A stretch of DNA of 64,000 nucleotides, taken from contig JALRME010000007.1 in NCBI GenBank assembly GCA_026120035.1, positions 1,240,001-1,304,000 on the forward strand. The letters run 5' to 3'. A model generated the notes under the pieces. It was not told the origin of the DNA. It was given only the letters and a program-made list of their open reading frames with translations, and searched no databases. The stretch comes from Coleophoma eucalyptorum (taxonomy: Eukaryota; Ascomycota; Leotiomycetes; Helotiales; Dermateaceae). Below are positions 1-11,780 of this stretch, in pieces (position 1 is the first letter of the stretch; each line of letters begins with the position of its first letter). The position numbers and the translations under genes are program-made.

Positions 1-484
1 CCGCAACTTGGCGCGGATTTCAGGCGCTAATTCTGCAGGTTTAGGTGCCGCCTCCTCAAGAGGTGTCTGCGTGCCATTTTCTTTTCCAGCTTCCACCGTC
101 GCAGCTTCTTCTGCTGAGGCAGTCTTTTCGTCCATGTTTGCAGGTGTTCCCACACGGGTCGGCACTTCAGTTTCGTCGTCGATGACGAAAGCTGCCTCGA
201 ATTCAGAGGGATCGGGTCCTCTTAACGGCGCGCCATCGTCGTCCTTAATACGTGGTTTGCGTGGCCTTTTGTTAGGCGAGTCTGTCCTGGAAGAAGTGGA
301 GCTTTTACCAGCATTCGATGATGATCTTGCTAAAGGAGTCGTCGTGGAAGCAGTGGCTTTTTGTCGTGCTTGTTCTTCAGCAATGCGAGAGTCTATTGCT
401 CCCTTGAGTCGCTATTAAAAGTGATCAGTCCATAGATAAATGCAAGACTGTGTTATTTGAGGATGGAGAAGTTACCTGGAACAT
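1..484 (-). CDS. Golgin Imh1-type N-terminus (partial, runs off left edge)
   Basis: The 5' end of a gene continuing past the left edge. Exon 1 is only 9 nt (476-484, Met-Phe-Gln), then a GT...AG intron (412-475), then exon 2 (1-411), open throughout. Together they encode about 140 residues: a short basic helix with the stretch LKGAIDSRIAEEQARQ, a Ser/Pro-rich linker, an acidic patch and, at the edge, PEIRAKLR, where a coiled coil should begin. From memory of fungal proteins this N-terminus belongs to Imh1-like GRIP-domain golgins, which tether vesicles at the trans-Golgi; the GRIP domain itself would lie outside the window. The gene diverges from lunapark. The family call is from the N-terminus only. 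Confidence 0.72.
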
Positions 485-834
485 TGTGCTCCGCAAAGAT
501 GAGCTTTAAAGATATTATGGACCATGCGATCCTACTGGCAGATAAATGCCATATCAATGAGCGTTGCAGGGTGAAGCATTAAAGAGTCAAAGGGCAAGTC
601 TGTCAACATCTACTTGACACCCGCAACGACACACTTGCGGTAAGTCAGGGTAGTGCGATCCGTAGTGCTTGGCAGGGTGCGGTTATCAATCATCTAGGTC
701 TTAATCAATTCGAGCAGTGACGACGAAGAGCTTGAGCTCAGTACGCGAGCCTTGTCTTGCTTCCTGCCTCGCTTTTCTGCCACCTTGCACAAACTCCCAG
801 AATGCGACGGTAGTCCTCTGAATTCCTTGTCGCA
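485..834. promoter_or_regulatory. Shared divergent promoter of golgin and lunapark genes
   Basis: This 350-bp gap lies between two start codons pointing away from each other. No TATA box or other clear motif is seen. Both genes begin with very short first exons, so transcript leaders lie in this gap. Confidence 0.55.
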
Positions 835-2067
835 ATGGTGTCACTCTGGCCTTGGAAGGTTCGTACAGCTTCATTTCTTCGCCGATTCCTGCTGATGTCC
901 CTAGGGCGAGGATAATTCCCCAGCTTCGTTTGAAAAGACCCTGTCTGCCTTGGCCATCAAGATCACAGACTCTCAGCAACAGCTCGACCAGCTCCGTACA
1001 CGAGGCCGCAGGTTCAAAGCACTATGGACCTTATACACGAGCTTTGTCTATCTCCTTGGATTTGTGATTTTGTTCCTGGTGGTGGGGTGGAAGAACTGGA
1101 CACCCATGGAATATACCATGATAGCTGGAAGTCCTGTCGTGTGAGCAGCTACACCTTGAGCGGAACTTGGGAATTTAACTAACAATCTCACAGAATATAC
1201 CTCATGCGGTCTGCCCTCACCACGTACTACAACTACAGAGTTGATAGTGTCAGCTCAAGATTGGAGGAACACCAGGCAGAGCGGACAAAGACAATTGAGA
1301 AGCTGAAAGCTGCCACGAAGTATAATTCTACACAGGAGTTACTTGAGAAATATGGCGGTGCTTCACCAAAGAAACCCCCTTCCAAACCTAAGAAAGAAAA
1401 TACGCCCTCAAAGAGTCCGCGCAATGTTCAAAAACAGCCGTCCCGGACCAGCATGGGTCCACCACCTACGGCAAACATCCCACAGATGAATAGCCCGCCG
1501 GGCCAACCGTCAACACCACAACCTATTCAAAGAAGTCCACCACCATTTATGTCTCAATCATCTCCTCTAACTCCACAAGTGCAACCTGAGTCTCCAGGCT
1601 TTGCGCCCAATGCCTTTTCTGCACCCCCGCAATATGCCCATGGTGGAGAGACAGCAGTAGAGGGTCATTGGTATGACAGAGTTTTAGATCTTCTCATGGG
1701 GGAGGATGAGACGCTGCCAAAGAACCGCATGGTACTAATCTGCCAACACTGCAAACTAGTGAATGGACAAGCTCCTCCTGGAACAAAACGACCTCAAGAT
1801 CTTGGAAGGTGGAGATGCTTCGGATGTGGAGGATGGAATGGAGAGGAAGATGAAGGCTTACAGGCAGTGAAAGAAATCAAGAAGAGAATCGAAACAGAAG
1901 AGAAGAACGAGCCTGCCCAAACCTCCAGTCCAGAGAAGACACTTGAGGAGGAGCTGGGAGAAGATAGCGATGAACTAGTTGTCGTGGAGGATGAAGAAGG
2001 AGAAGCCACGGAAGAGCCCCCAAAGCCTAAGAAGGGTCGTCCGAAAGGCTCTCGGAAGAAGGTTTGA
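835..2067 (+). CDS. LNP1: Lunapark-type ER three-way-junction protein
   Basis: Exons 835-858, 905-1140 and 1194-2067 give 377 residues. The 24-nt first exon encodes MVSLWPWK. Two hydrophobic segments follow (about residues 47-68 and 75-95), then a coiled coil, a Pro/Ser-rich disordered stretch and a zinc ribbon with Cys at about 270, 273, 295 and 298 (CQHC and CFGC). The tail is acidic and then Lys-rich. This order is diagnostic of lunapark, which sits in the ER membrane and stabilises three-way tubule junctions, counteracting atlastin/Sey1 fusion. Splicing is supported because each intron restores the conserved reading, for example GSPVV-IYLMRSA across the second. It is convergent with the next gene. 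Confidence 0.93.
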
Positions 2068-2253
2068 TCTCATAGTCCTCATATCACACATGTATTCAAA
2101 ACAAGCTCATTTTATGTCTTGAGCAAATGAAGTCTCCTTTTATACTAGGCTCTCTTCATCACAGCTGCTATATTCCTGTCAGGGAGATTCCCTATCAACA
2201 AGTATCCTCAGGATTAAACCTCATTTCGCAGAATCGCTCTTACTTTCTTCAGA

Positions 2254-4389
2254 CTAAGCCTGAGCATATGCTGCGGGCCATACCGGTCTTCTGAAAGGAG
2301 GCGTAATGGACGACTTTGCGCTGTAGAAACTGGCATCGGAATCACTGTCATCTGAATTTTTGCGTCGATGACAGATAGCTGCAGGCTTGCAAATGTATCT
2401 TTCGTCCAGTTTGTTTCCCTTCTTTCCTCTATCTTGCTCCTGTGATTTGTGAGGTTGTCCAATTTCGAGTTTTGGCTCGGGTGTGCAAGGCACAGGGGAC
2501 GCTGCTCGTGACTGTGAGTTTATTTCCTTCTTTGCTCGACCTTTCTCTTTCTCAATAAGTCTGCTCGATGCTTCTCGGGTATTCTCATGACGCCTAGATT
2601 CTTGATGTCTGGCAGACGTTCGCTCCCATGTTTCCGGCGGAAGAGGAGTTGCTCGAGTGGCTAACTCATCCCTTGTCTGTCGTCCATACTTTTCCAATCC
2701 CTCTCCTTTCTTCGCCGATATCAACTCTGCTGGTTGGTGCGAACCTCTCCGATGACCACCTTCTTGTTGGGATGACTTGTCTCCGAACGACTTCCGACCA
2801 GGCGTTCCTGGTGAATCTGAAGCTACTTGATGGATATGTCCCTCGCCTTTCTTGCCTACGATATTTAGCCCATCAGTGTAAATGGAATATGTTAAGTCTG
2901 ATTCTTTTCTATCCAAACTCGAAGTTGATAGAAGTCGAGACTCTGATATAGCTTTACTGTTGGGGTTATTCGGCGTAGAGCTGACCCACTCGAAGAGAGT
3001 GACATTAGAAGGCTTCGTGGCACCAAGACGCTGCTGAGGCGTAGCTACTGGGGCTTGGTTGAACCCACCCAATACTGAACTGGACCCCTGCATAGATTGA
3101 TTCTGTATGGGTATTGTTGTTGTATTGTAGGTGCGAATCCTGTTATAGTCAATCAGCAGCTCGAGCCCATCCGCTGGGTCCTTCGTAGCCACAGATTTTT
3201 TAACGACGGCCGAAGATTTCTGATTCATTTCTTCGGATTTTGCAAATGTGTCATGATATTCTTTTGTCGGGTTCCATGGTTCTTGTTGCGGAGCAGTATA
3301 TTTCAAAGATCTCTCTGTTCCTACTCCACGATCATTTTGATAATTGGAAGGGAGATGTAGTGGCTTGGGTCGATCAGCTGTCTTGCCCTCACTTCCTGCA
3401 GACTTCGATCCCAGGTGTCGCCTAGCATGTTGGAAAAACTCGTAGTCCTCTCTGTGTTTTGTCAATTTCTGGTTATTACCATAATCAACAAGCGGAGGCA
3501 AGTTCAGGGCAGGGGCGGACCTCTTCTCATGCATTCCGTCCCATCTGTCCAGAGTTGGTATAAAGGCACCTGTATATGCATCAACCCGAGCATTTTCGCT
3601 AGTATCTTCATAGCAACCAGCCATCCTGCGGCGGGAGCGCAGATCTCTTTCTTTCATAGCCTGAATTTTCGCCTTGGATCTTGCTCTCTGTGCAAGCTCC
3701 TCGTCCGTAAAGTCAGTCCTACGATATTCTGCACTCTGATCTCTCGGTCCTTGGTAGATTCGTGTATCTTCCCACGGCTTCCACGGTATTAATATTTCAT
3801 CTTCCATAGCTAGCTGCAAGCCAGTTTCTGCTTGCCTAGCTTGAGATTGAGAAACGTTGACTCTGGATCTGTTCATGGCTTCTATATGCTCTGCTGCTCT
3901 GAGAAGACAATTGTCATCCTCGACAGGCGAGGGAGTTCTAGATGGTACTGCATAATCTGCCATTATTGTCCTGAGTCTAGCTTCAAGCTCCTCGTCTGAA
4001 TTAGAAGTCTCTTGATCAGGCGAAGGGGTTCTGGCGACAAAGCTCTGCCAGGTTTGCCTGCCTCTGGCTGGTTCCTCAGGATTAGGAAATCCCGTGATTG
4101 GCGAAGGACCACTGGTCCGGGGCACAACTTTAAAGACTTTATCGGGCTCTTCGAATGGGTAGCGTTCATGAGTAATATCCATCTCGTGCTCTCGAGTTAT
4201 GGCATCATCTCCGCAATCTTCCGCGTATTTGAAGTGTGTATCATGGTAATACTGCCTCTCCATCGCTTCAATCTCTCGCTCTAATCCTGTTTCTTGTTGC
4301 ACCCAGGCTACAGCTTGACGTGCTTTGAGTTTGATAGCATCTGTAGTGGTGTCCGTGACTTTTCGGAACAACTGGTTAAGGTAATCCAT
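2254..4389 (-). CDS. Large disordered hypothetical protein
   Basis: A single uninterrupted frame of 711 residues from the ATG at 4389; the frame is open about 22 codons further upstream but without an ATG. The N-terminus (MDYLNQLFRKVTDTTTDAIK) may form a short helix and is followed by a helix containing REIEAMERQYY. The rest is charged, Ser/Pro-rich and low in hydrophobic residues, so mostly disordered, with Glu/Lys/Arg-rich helical parts near the C-terminus. No signal peptide, membrane span or catalytic motif is visible and I do not recognise the family. The length of the open frame and the composition support a real gene. Its 3' end faces lunapark across 186 bp. Confidence 0.75.
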   Translation of the reverse strand: MDYLNQLFRKVTDTTTDAIKLKARQAVAWVQQETGLEREIEAMERQYYHDTHFKYAEDCGDDAITREHEMDITHERYPFEEPDKVFKVVPRTSGPSPITGFPNPEEPARGRQTWQSFVARTPSPDQETSNSDEELEARLRTIMADYAVPSRTPSPVEDDNCLLRAAEHIEAMNRSRVNVSQSQARQAETGLQLAMEDEILIPWKPWEDTRIYQGPRDQSAEYRRTDFTDEELAQRARSKAKIQAMKERDLRSRRRMAGCYEDTSENARVDAYTGAFIPTLDRWDGMHEKRSAPALNLPPLVDYGNNQKLTKHREDYEFFQHARRHLGSKSAGSEGKTADRPKPLHLPSNYQNDRGVGTERSLKYTAPQQEPWNPTKEYHDTFAKSEEMNQKSSAVVKKSVATKDPADGLELLIDYNRIRTYNTTTIPIQNQSMQGSSSVLGGFNQAPVATPQQRLGATKPSNVTLFEWVSSTPNNPNSKAISESRLLSTSSLDRKESDLTYSIYTDGLNIVGKKGEGHIHQVASDSPGTPGRKSFGDKSSQQEGGHRRGSHQPAELISAKKGEGLEKYGRQTRDELATRATPLPPETWERTSARHQESRRHENTREASSRLIEKEKGRAKKEINSQSRAASPVPCTPEPKLEIGQPHKSQEQDRGKKGNKLDERYICKPAAICHRRKNSDDSDSDASFYSAKSSITPPFRRPVWPAAYAQA

Positions 4390-6556
4390 GACGCGGAGGG
4401 AGCAAGTGGTGCGTGGTGTAGGTGTTGTTTCTTCTTCTCTATCGTGTTGAGGCAAAATTGTACTGCTTTATTCTAACTGAATGAGTGAGGTATATTAGCA
4501 ATCGAGAACAGATCCGAATAGATGAGATAGCTACGAGGTTGTGTTCAAGAACTCGTTCAGATGATGTAGTGTTGAATGAGTGAGTCTCTGAAGTTAAGCG
4601 ACAAGCGCAACTGATTAGGCCTCCTTTGCAATTTGTCAATCAAATCTCTCAACTATCTTTCAGTTCAATTTCTCTGCCGCTTGACTCCTTTGCACGTTTT
4701 AAGGGTGGTTCCATACAGTTGAAAGAGGAGCTAAGTAGCACTCCCTTCCTACGTACCAATGCGAGCACATCTCTGATGCTTGGCCTGAGTGCTTCTATAT
4801 TATACTAATTAGTATTATTCATGCATCTGTAATCAAATATTCCTTCTTGAATCAATTACATACCTTGAATACTTCGGCTTCTTTTAAACTAAAGAGTCCG
4901 ACTCGCTATAAGCCTTCAATATTGCTCTGATTTGTGAAATCAGGGCCAAGTAATTACAATTTCTTAAGTAGCTCTACATGCTATTTCGCCTATCTGTCTT
5001 CTGCTGTGGAAAAGAGTTTTGAAGAATTTCAGTTTTAATGATCTCAAATTAACCAATACCGCAATATTGATAGACACTCTTTGTTGCAAATAACTAGCAC
5101 GTATAATGTTTGACTTAAAGGGTATTAAAGATTCAACCTGAGTGTTTCTTTTCATTCCGAATATGTAAATAGTTTAAGGCCGAGCACCTAGATGTGCACC
5201 CACCGTCTAGGGTCTCAATTTGCTGCGATATACTTTGGTCTCAGCTGAAGTAATTTGGGACAGTAGCAGCATCAAATCTGTACATGGTACGCGGTATTTA
5301 CCACAAAACTTTAGTAGCTTTACTTGATTAAAAACGTGTTCCGTAGTCCAAAGTTCATAGTGAGATTGTGATGCAAGATGTTGGTGTTGACAATATGTCG
5401 GGTCGGGTTCTCTACTCGCTCACCGCATACTGTCCATAAGGTATTCTTGAAGAAATATCTGAAGGGAATTCCAAGTTTAGTTTTTGTAAAAGTACATTTT
5501 CCCGAACAGCCTTTCCTAAGTCTGATCTCGACCTCATCAATGGCGGGGCGACTTTGTCTGGTAGGCCAGGCGAACGAGTTGTCGGACATTAGTTAACCAT
5601 TCACATCTGCCATATCTTGATATTGAACGAGAGGGGTTGCTAATTCGGATCTGTATTCAATATGCGTTAGTATTATACCTCAGGCACACAAATTTCGCTT
5701 TACAATCGTGGACATTATCTGACATTGTAGTGATTAGGCTCCAAAGTGATGAATATTTTTTTAGATGTCCATTAAAATACGGGAAAATCGTTGACAACCA
5801 AAAGCCATCTGCATTTGAAATCCTCTGGGCAGTTGGTATGATTCTATTAAACCTTTGTCAATTTTACCATCGCGTGCTGCACTTCTTATATCTGTTGGAT
5901 CTGTAACCAAGAGCCAAGATGTATTTCCAAAGGCGATACAGTATGTAGACTACACATAAGCTTTATCAAAGAAATCCAAGATGCCGTTGAGTTTTAGATA
6001 CAAAGAAGTTGTTTCAATGAAACCGGGACAAAAGGTCTTTTCTGGAAGTTTGTTGCACTGAAACCATGGACAAGGTAAAGAGAGACCGTTAGAACGTCTT
6101 CGCATCTCGGGTAACGACTAGAGTTGCCTGACCGACTATTAAGTCATTAATTGGACCTTTGAATATCTCTAAATGACAGAAAATTGCTCCACACGGCGAG
6201 CACAGTTCTCGTCAATTTTCGGGGCCATCAATAATTCAGCAGTGAAATCAAGGAACTAATCGATTTTCTTCTGAGATCTGATTGTCTTTGATCTTTCCAG
6301 TTTAACATTCATCATCACTGGCACCAACTACCAGACTACTCGTGATCTTCGGAATTCTGTGTTTGACCTGGTCAACTTACACGGGCAACAACGCTGGAAC
6401 TCGATACACACTTTCTCGCTCCACCCAATTAGTGCACCAATGCACACTTGAAGAAGCCCTCACGAAGTAAGCTGCTGTCTCGAAAAATAGATATCGATAT
6501 GCTTAAGATCTTACAGATTCACCTTCCAACGCAAACACTCTCTTCCACTGACCATC
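4390..6556. other. AT-rich intergenic region
   Basis: About 2.2 kb with only short, mutually overlapping frames on both strands and no recognisable domain. It is AT-rich with frequent homopolymer runs. The last few hundred bases before 6557 are more pyrimidine-rich and probably form the leader of the small Cys-rich gene. Confidence 0.6.
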
Positions 6557-6829
6557 ATGTGCATCCGCAAGGCCATCTGGTACGAACTTTGCAACCACAT
6601 CGTCTACCACAGACCCGAGTTCTGTCGATACCGAGGAACGGATAAGTGTCAATTCTCAAGCAGGGAGGAGCGAGTCGGCGATTTTTGTCCACGATGCTGG
6701 ACCAAGGGAAATATGTTGGAAGCTTCTGGCAATGATTCTGCGGAGCAGGGCATGAAGACTGAGGCGGTTATGCAGGCCAAGAACGAATCAGTTGTCTGCA
6801 CCAAGAAGGACTGTTCTTGTGGCCAATAG
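6557..6829 (+). CDS. Small cysteine-rich protein (90 aa), possible zinc binder
   Basis: An intronless 90-residue frame with a favourable start context. Cysteines and histidines are patterned: C2, C12-x-H14, PEFC near 23, C31, then DFCPRCW (C44, C47) and a C-terminal cluster CTKKDCSCG. There is no signal peptide, so it is probably intracellular. The layout (a Cys-His N-terminal half, a CPxC knuckle, a charged linker and a terminal Cys cluster) resembles the many short zinc-binding proteins of unknown function in filamentous fungi. I do not know the family. Length and Cys pattern argue against chance; function is open. Confidence 0.55.
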   Translation: MCIRKAIWYELCNHIVYHRPEFCRYRGTDKCQFSSREERVGDFCPRCWTKGNMLEASGNDSAEQGMKTEAVMQAKNESVVCTKKDCSCGQ

Positions 6830-7299
6830 AACATGGAAGACTAGTCTCGGTGAAGTTGAGGGACTGTTTTCTTTGTGTTCTGCGGACATGAAAGTTTGCA
6901 GCTTGCTGTTGAGGACATTGAATCGAGCGAATGCGGCGAGCGTTGTGAGCCATTCCTGTTCTTTTTTAAGTAATTCGGCATGGAATAGAGTAGAAAGTTT
7001 GTAAACTCCTCCTTGGAATTTTCTGTTCTAAGAGATTACATTTCAATTCAAGAGCGTTCACGATCACTTTCTCACTACTCAGATAGCTGTAATGAGTATA
7101 AAAGTCTATTGATGATCAATATCCAGAGGAGATGCTAGATGCCGGACGATTACTCTCTCTTATACACTGGTAATGATTTAGTTAGGCAAATATAACTCTA
7201 TTGTGGGCTTCAAGTCGTTCTTATTGCTAGTACTGCCACTTAATTATCATCTCGTGGCTATTCCGATTACGCGAGCTGCGTCCAGCTTCAAGTAGCACA
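6830..7299. other. Intergenic, nothing recognised
   Basis: AT-rich sequence downstream of the small Cys-rich gene. No coding or RNA feature was recognised. Confidence 0.5.
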
Positions 7300-7756
7300 T
7301 CAAGCCATCACAGCATCCGATAGAACACAGCAGTAAATAGTGACTTGAAGGATTGAAGAATAAAAACAGTCACTTGCTTTAAATAACTTGTTAAGAAAGT
7401 TGTCTTTTGCAATGTATGTGTGGCTGACATCAAGCATAAGGTTTTCACCACAAGGCCCTACAAGTTCCTGAAGGCGTTCCCGATGAAATATCAATGATTG
7501 ATAGATACCCCTGACAAGAATCCAAACATCTTTCTCTAATTGCACAATTGCGGGGTTGGCCATCGTATCTTTTCATATCCAGACTCTCGGGTTTTCCATC
7601 TCCGTATAATTCACCCCACTCTCGGCCACACATGCAAGAAAAGAATTCAGGAACGGAGACAATTAAGATTACCTTCCTCAATTGTAAATAGTGCCCTCTA
7701 GATCTCCACTCCGATAGCAACGTTTCTCGACCCGCGGATTGTGATGACGATAACAA
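7300..7756 (-). CDS. Doubtful hypothetical gene or gene remnant
   Basis: Two frames on the minus strand overlap here. One runs from an ATG at 7563 for 87 residues with protein-like composition (for example QLEKDVWILVRGIY and LQELVGPCGENL). A second frame upstream (7445-7756) could supply an earlier exon through a GTAATC donor near 7670, but I cannot fix the acceptor. No family is recognised. It may be a small gene, a decayed gene, or chance. It lies head-to-head with the PNGase A gene. Confidence 0.25.
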
Positions 7757-7878
7757 TTCGTATGAGAAAGTATAAAGCCCTGGCCATGTTCGTGGAACTG
7801 TGAAAAGTTTGTACTGCTCAGCTTGCTCAATCTTTCCATTGAGTCTCCGAGATAAGTGCTAGATTACCCGAGGGAAAG

Positions 7879-9849
7879 ATGAAGGTGTTGTCAGCGTTTT
7901 TGATCGCTGGGTTGTGCTTGCAGGAGACGGTGATTGCAGCATCCACGACTAAAACCCTCAAATCCAACAACAGGAGACAATCAACGAATTCGAGTTCTGA
8001 AGTGCTCGAAGTTGTTCAGGCTCAGGTTCCCCCAAGAACTAGTTATGCGAATCCAAGCTGTAAACAAATAGTATTTAATCACGTCTTTGCAAATAGTTAT
8101 GGGGTTCCATATGTTGGTACGTTGAACCTCAGAATAACATACTCTCTTCGCTTAGACTTTTGTGTCCAGACGAATTGACTAATATGAACAATCAGGGACA
8201 TACAACCCACCGAAGAATTGCAACTTCACGACCACGATCTTTAATCTCTCTGTAACTTCTTCAGGTGCCCAGTATGATCGATTGGCCTTGCTATTTTTCG
8301 ATGATATCGAGATTTGGCGAACATCAACGGCTATGCCCGGTGGCTATGATATTCATTTCGGATACCAGAAAGACATGAGTATTTTTGACACTCTGATGCG
8401 AGGCGAGCACAAGGTAATCTTTGACCTGAGCAACGTATACTCGGGTTTATATACCGGAGCTTTCAATGTTACAATTGAGGCGCTATACTATAATGACCAA
8501 TACGAAAACTTCGAGCCTGCTGACGAAATTTATCCCATTTCGGCACTTGCGTCATCTCAGAATATTTCCTCAGTCATGTCCCTACCAGATGACAACGGAA
8601 CTGTATCAATCACTCTCAAGCGGAATGTTAAGACTGCTGTTGTCTCCCTGCTCGCCTCCGGAAACAGTGCAGAGGAATTTTGGTACACCAATGTACCTTC
8701 AGAATATGTGGATACCTTTCCATCAAATCCCGGCTGGCTGTATGGCTATTCACCATTCCGCGAAGTTGAACTATTAATAGATGGGAATCTGGCTGGTGTA
8801 AGCTGGCCTTTCCCTCTACTGTTCACGGGGGGTGTCGACCCCGGAATCTGGAGACCGATTGCTGGTATCGAAGCGTATGACCTCCCGACTTTTGAGATCG
8901 ATGTCACGCCCTGGTTGCCGCTACTGTGTGATGGTGCTGCTCATACTTTTGGCTTAAAGGTTGTTGGCTTTGATAATTCTGTGGAAGGCAAGATTGGGAC
9001 CGTTGGTGAGAATTGGTGGGTTACTGGAAGCGTTTTTGTCTGGCTTGACGAAGCCGGAAATCAGACAACTGGAAGCGTAAGCATACCCAACCCATCCCAA
9101 AGTAGGAGTCCATTTGAAGGGGAACTGACTTAATATAGACAATTGAGAGCTATCTCCCTGAAACCACATTTTCCTACTACCCACAAGTAGTCACAACCAC
9201 TTCCAGCAATGGCACCGTGTCCAATTCCTCCTTTTACTTCTCCCTTTCAGCTCAACGCAGTCTCTCCATTAGCTCGACCATACACACCTCGAGTGGTTCT
9301 AGATCCGTGGCCTGGACACAAGATCTGGACTTCCTAAACACCCAAAATATGACTGGACTGGCCTATAACCAATCGCTTGCCATGACCAGCACAGGAAGCT
9401 GGACCAGCTCTCTTTCTCCGGAGAAGAGCACTTATTCATACCCCTTGAATTTATTCAGCGCTTATGTTATTGCGGAAAGCAGCGCCACACTTTCTTCTGT
9501 CTACACGCTTATTGATCGTTCTCTAATTCAGAAGATAATAAATACCCTTCCCTACCTTACGGGTACTTCGTTGGGTCTTGAGAATCTGGCTACAAGGCAG
9601 AATGCCTCGAGTATGTATTACTGGAACGAGACTATTGTGCAAGGAACAGACGCCGATACGGGAATCACACAACAATGGTTGTCACACTCGGGTGAACCGG
9701 GTATCAAGGGCAGAAATGGCGTCAAGGAGTTCTCGAGGATCTTGAAAGAGGTGGATGATTTGTGGGCAGTGGATGAGAGTGCCTTTACTACGATTGATGT
9801 CCCAGCCACAGTGGCACTTCCACTCGTTGAAGGAGAACCTATTGTGTAA
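7879..9849 (+). CDS. Secreted peptide-N4-(N-acetyl-beta-glucosaminyl)asparagine amidase A
   Basis: Exons 7879-8116, 8196-9076 and 9139-9849 give 609 residues. An N-terminal signal peptide (MKVLSAFLIAGLCLQETVIA) is followed by the PNGase A-type fold: YVGTYNPPKNCNFT, then RLALLFFDDIEIWRTST and, later, GIWRPIAGIEAYDLPTFEID, before a C-terminal beta-rich domain. Many N-glycosylation sequons agree with secretion. PNGase A enzymes remove N-glycans from peptides by cleaving the asparagine-glycan amide bond. Both introns restore conserved reading, for example GNQTTGS-TIESYLPE. Unlike the cytosolic Png1 transglutaminase-type enzyme, this one acts in the secretory pathway or outside the cell. The length fits fungal members. 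Confidence 0.88.
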
Positions 9850-10089
9850 TGTAATTTGATGAATGAAACCGAATATGACCACAGTTCGTGTCGTTGCGCA
9901 GGCTCATATTTAGTCGTCTTGTGAATATATTAAGTGGTTTGAACGAGCTATAGGTTTTATACTAGTTTAATACCTATTACGACTTTCCAAATATGATGTC
10001 GCATGGCCTGTAGTATGCAGGCCCCTGTACTGCAACTTGAGGGCTAATATTTCTGACATAAAGCTTATTTACAAGCAGAAAGTTCCATC

Positions 10090-11780
10090 TCAGATGAAAC
10101 TTGGTAAAGGCCGACCTTCTTCGACGAGTTCACGCCAATCGCCTCCCCAAGGTCCAAGATCTTTCCTTTTCCACACCCTCTCAACAATCTCAGTCATAAT
10201 GTCCACATTTCCTATCCTTCTCTCCTTTCGCATATTATCTAGAGCAACAAGGACTCTAATCCTCTGCTCATCATTGATAACTTCACACGCCGTGATGAAC
10301 ATTGGCCAAGGACTTGTGCAAACACCCAACTCGGCTATAATCTGTAACGAAGTCTCGACAAGTACTTGTAACTCTACAGACTCAGAGCATATTTGGAGTA
10401 CAGAGCGACGTAACTGAATCGAAGCTGCTAAGCGATATAACTCTGCAGTTTTGCAAATTCGCTCCGTATCGATCCTACCACTATCGGAATCTTCCACTAT
10501 TCCTGGCCGCTGGACAAGATGTTGAAGAATCTTCTGCAATGTAAGGGGGTACGTCGCATATTGGGCCGGCAGGTCGCTCTTTAGGCTCTGTTTTATCAAG
10601 CCCGAGAGGTCGTTTATACAGGAAATGCAATCCAGAACCTGAAGAGAGCAGCCCAATGACCCGATGATAATCGTTCTAGAAATGTCATTGCTCGGCAGCC
10701 TGGGAATGATCAAAGTTTTGCAACCTTTCTGGCTTCGACTAAACTTGGCCAAGACAGTATGATATGTTAACCAGGAAAGTTGGAAACTCGTGTCAGCTTG
10801 GTTTGGAAGCTGTTTAGCCAGGGTTTCTGCTGCAGCTAAATGCGTGTACCACTACGTCTTAAAATCAGCGACTATCCAAAGACGTCATGGTGAGACAGAG
10901 CTTCAGCGTTGTGAAGGTAAAAGCCGTAGAACGGATAAAGTATAGAATAATTGAAGAGCTCACTTACACTCCCATCTACTGAATCGAAGACATCGCATAC
11001 ACAAAGCATCATGCACGTAGCAAATTGCCCTAGAATGTTTCTTTCGCCTGACTGAATCGAGTTTGATAACAATCTTATAGCATTGAGCTTGTATTGAACT
11101 GCTGCATCGTGCCCCCAAAGATGAAAGGCTGAGAGCCCAAGTATCGCTTGTCGAAGGCTTTGTGAGGAAATCGTCTGCTCAGACAGAGCGTTTGGTAGTA
11201 GAATATTTCGAAATCCATTCAGGCGGTCGTCGATAGTGGTAATCATTCGAGATAGTTTGGTATTATCTGCATGGAATTAGAAGAATAATCCCAATCGCTA
11301 CCTATGTATGTGTATGCGTACAGTATGCAAGCAGAATTCCGTCACGTTCTGGAAGATTTTGTTCGAAGCCGTAAGAGAGACTTTTGCGTGGTCGCAACGA
11401 GCCTACGGAAAGCTGCAATGCAAACCTCGACTCCTCTGATCCTTGAGCGTGTCCTATATCTTGATATGTTGTGTTTAGAAAGTGGACCTGTTCCAATCTT
11501 TGGTTTGTTTGCTGTGTCGCGACGACCTCCGTGGATTTCCAACTATTTGCTGGCCGACGCCCATCTCCCGACTCCGGCCATTGTAACTTCAAGCCATACC
11601 CTTCACACTCTCGATGAGTTCGCAGGCAATTTTGGCACTGGGGAAAGAGCTTATCGCAGCCAATTTTCCTCCCTGAACGACGTCAGCAAAGCTATAGTAG
11701 CAGCGATAGAGGGGCTCACGTTTGCATGTCCAGCATCCTTTAGGAGATCTCTTCAAATTACGAATGCGGTCAAGGGACAT
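10090..11780 (-). CDS. Zn2Cys6 transcription factor (fungal-specific, Fungal_trans_2-like)
   Basis: Exons 11720-11780, 11322-11672, 10968-11266 and 10090-10851 give 490 residues. The binuclear zinc cluster is perfect in spacing (Cys-x2-Cys-x6-Cys-x6-Cys-x2-Cys-x6-Cys) and starts at GCWTCK, residues 15-20. It is split by a 47-nt intron right after the second Cys, so single-frame reading misses it. After a linker the protein has the helical middle region of fungal regulators (ILGLSAFHLWGHDAAVQYKL; WYTHLAAAETLAKQ). It lies downstream of an SDR gene in the same orientation and may regulate it, which is inference. No target is known. Confidence 0.85.

Noticed and set aside
8..418. 136-codon plus-strand frame
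   Set aside because: It lies antisense to the golgin exon; the minus frame has the conserved N-terminus and splice sites.
2628..3792. Several plus-strand frames of 87-125 codons
   Set aside because: They are antisense to the 711-residue minus-strand gene and have no protein-like features.
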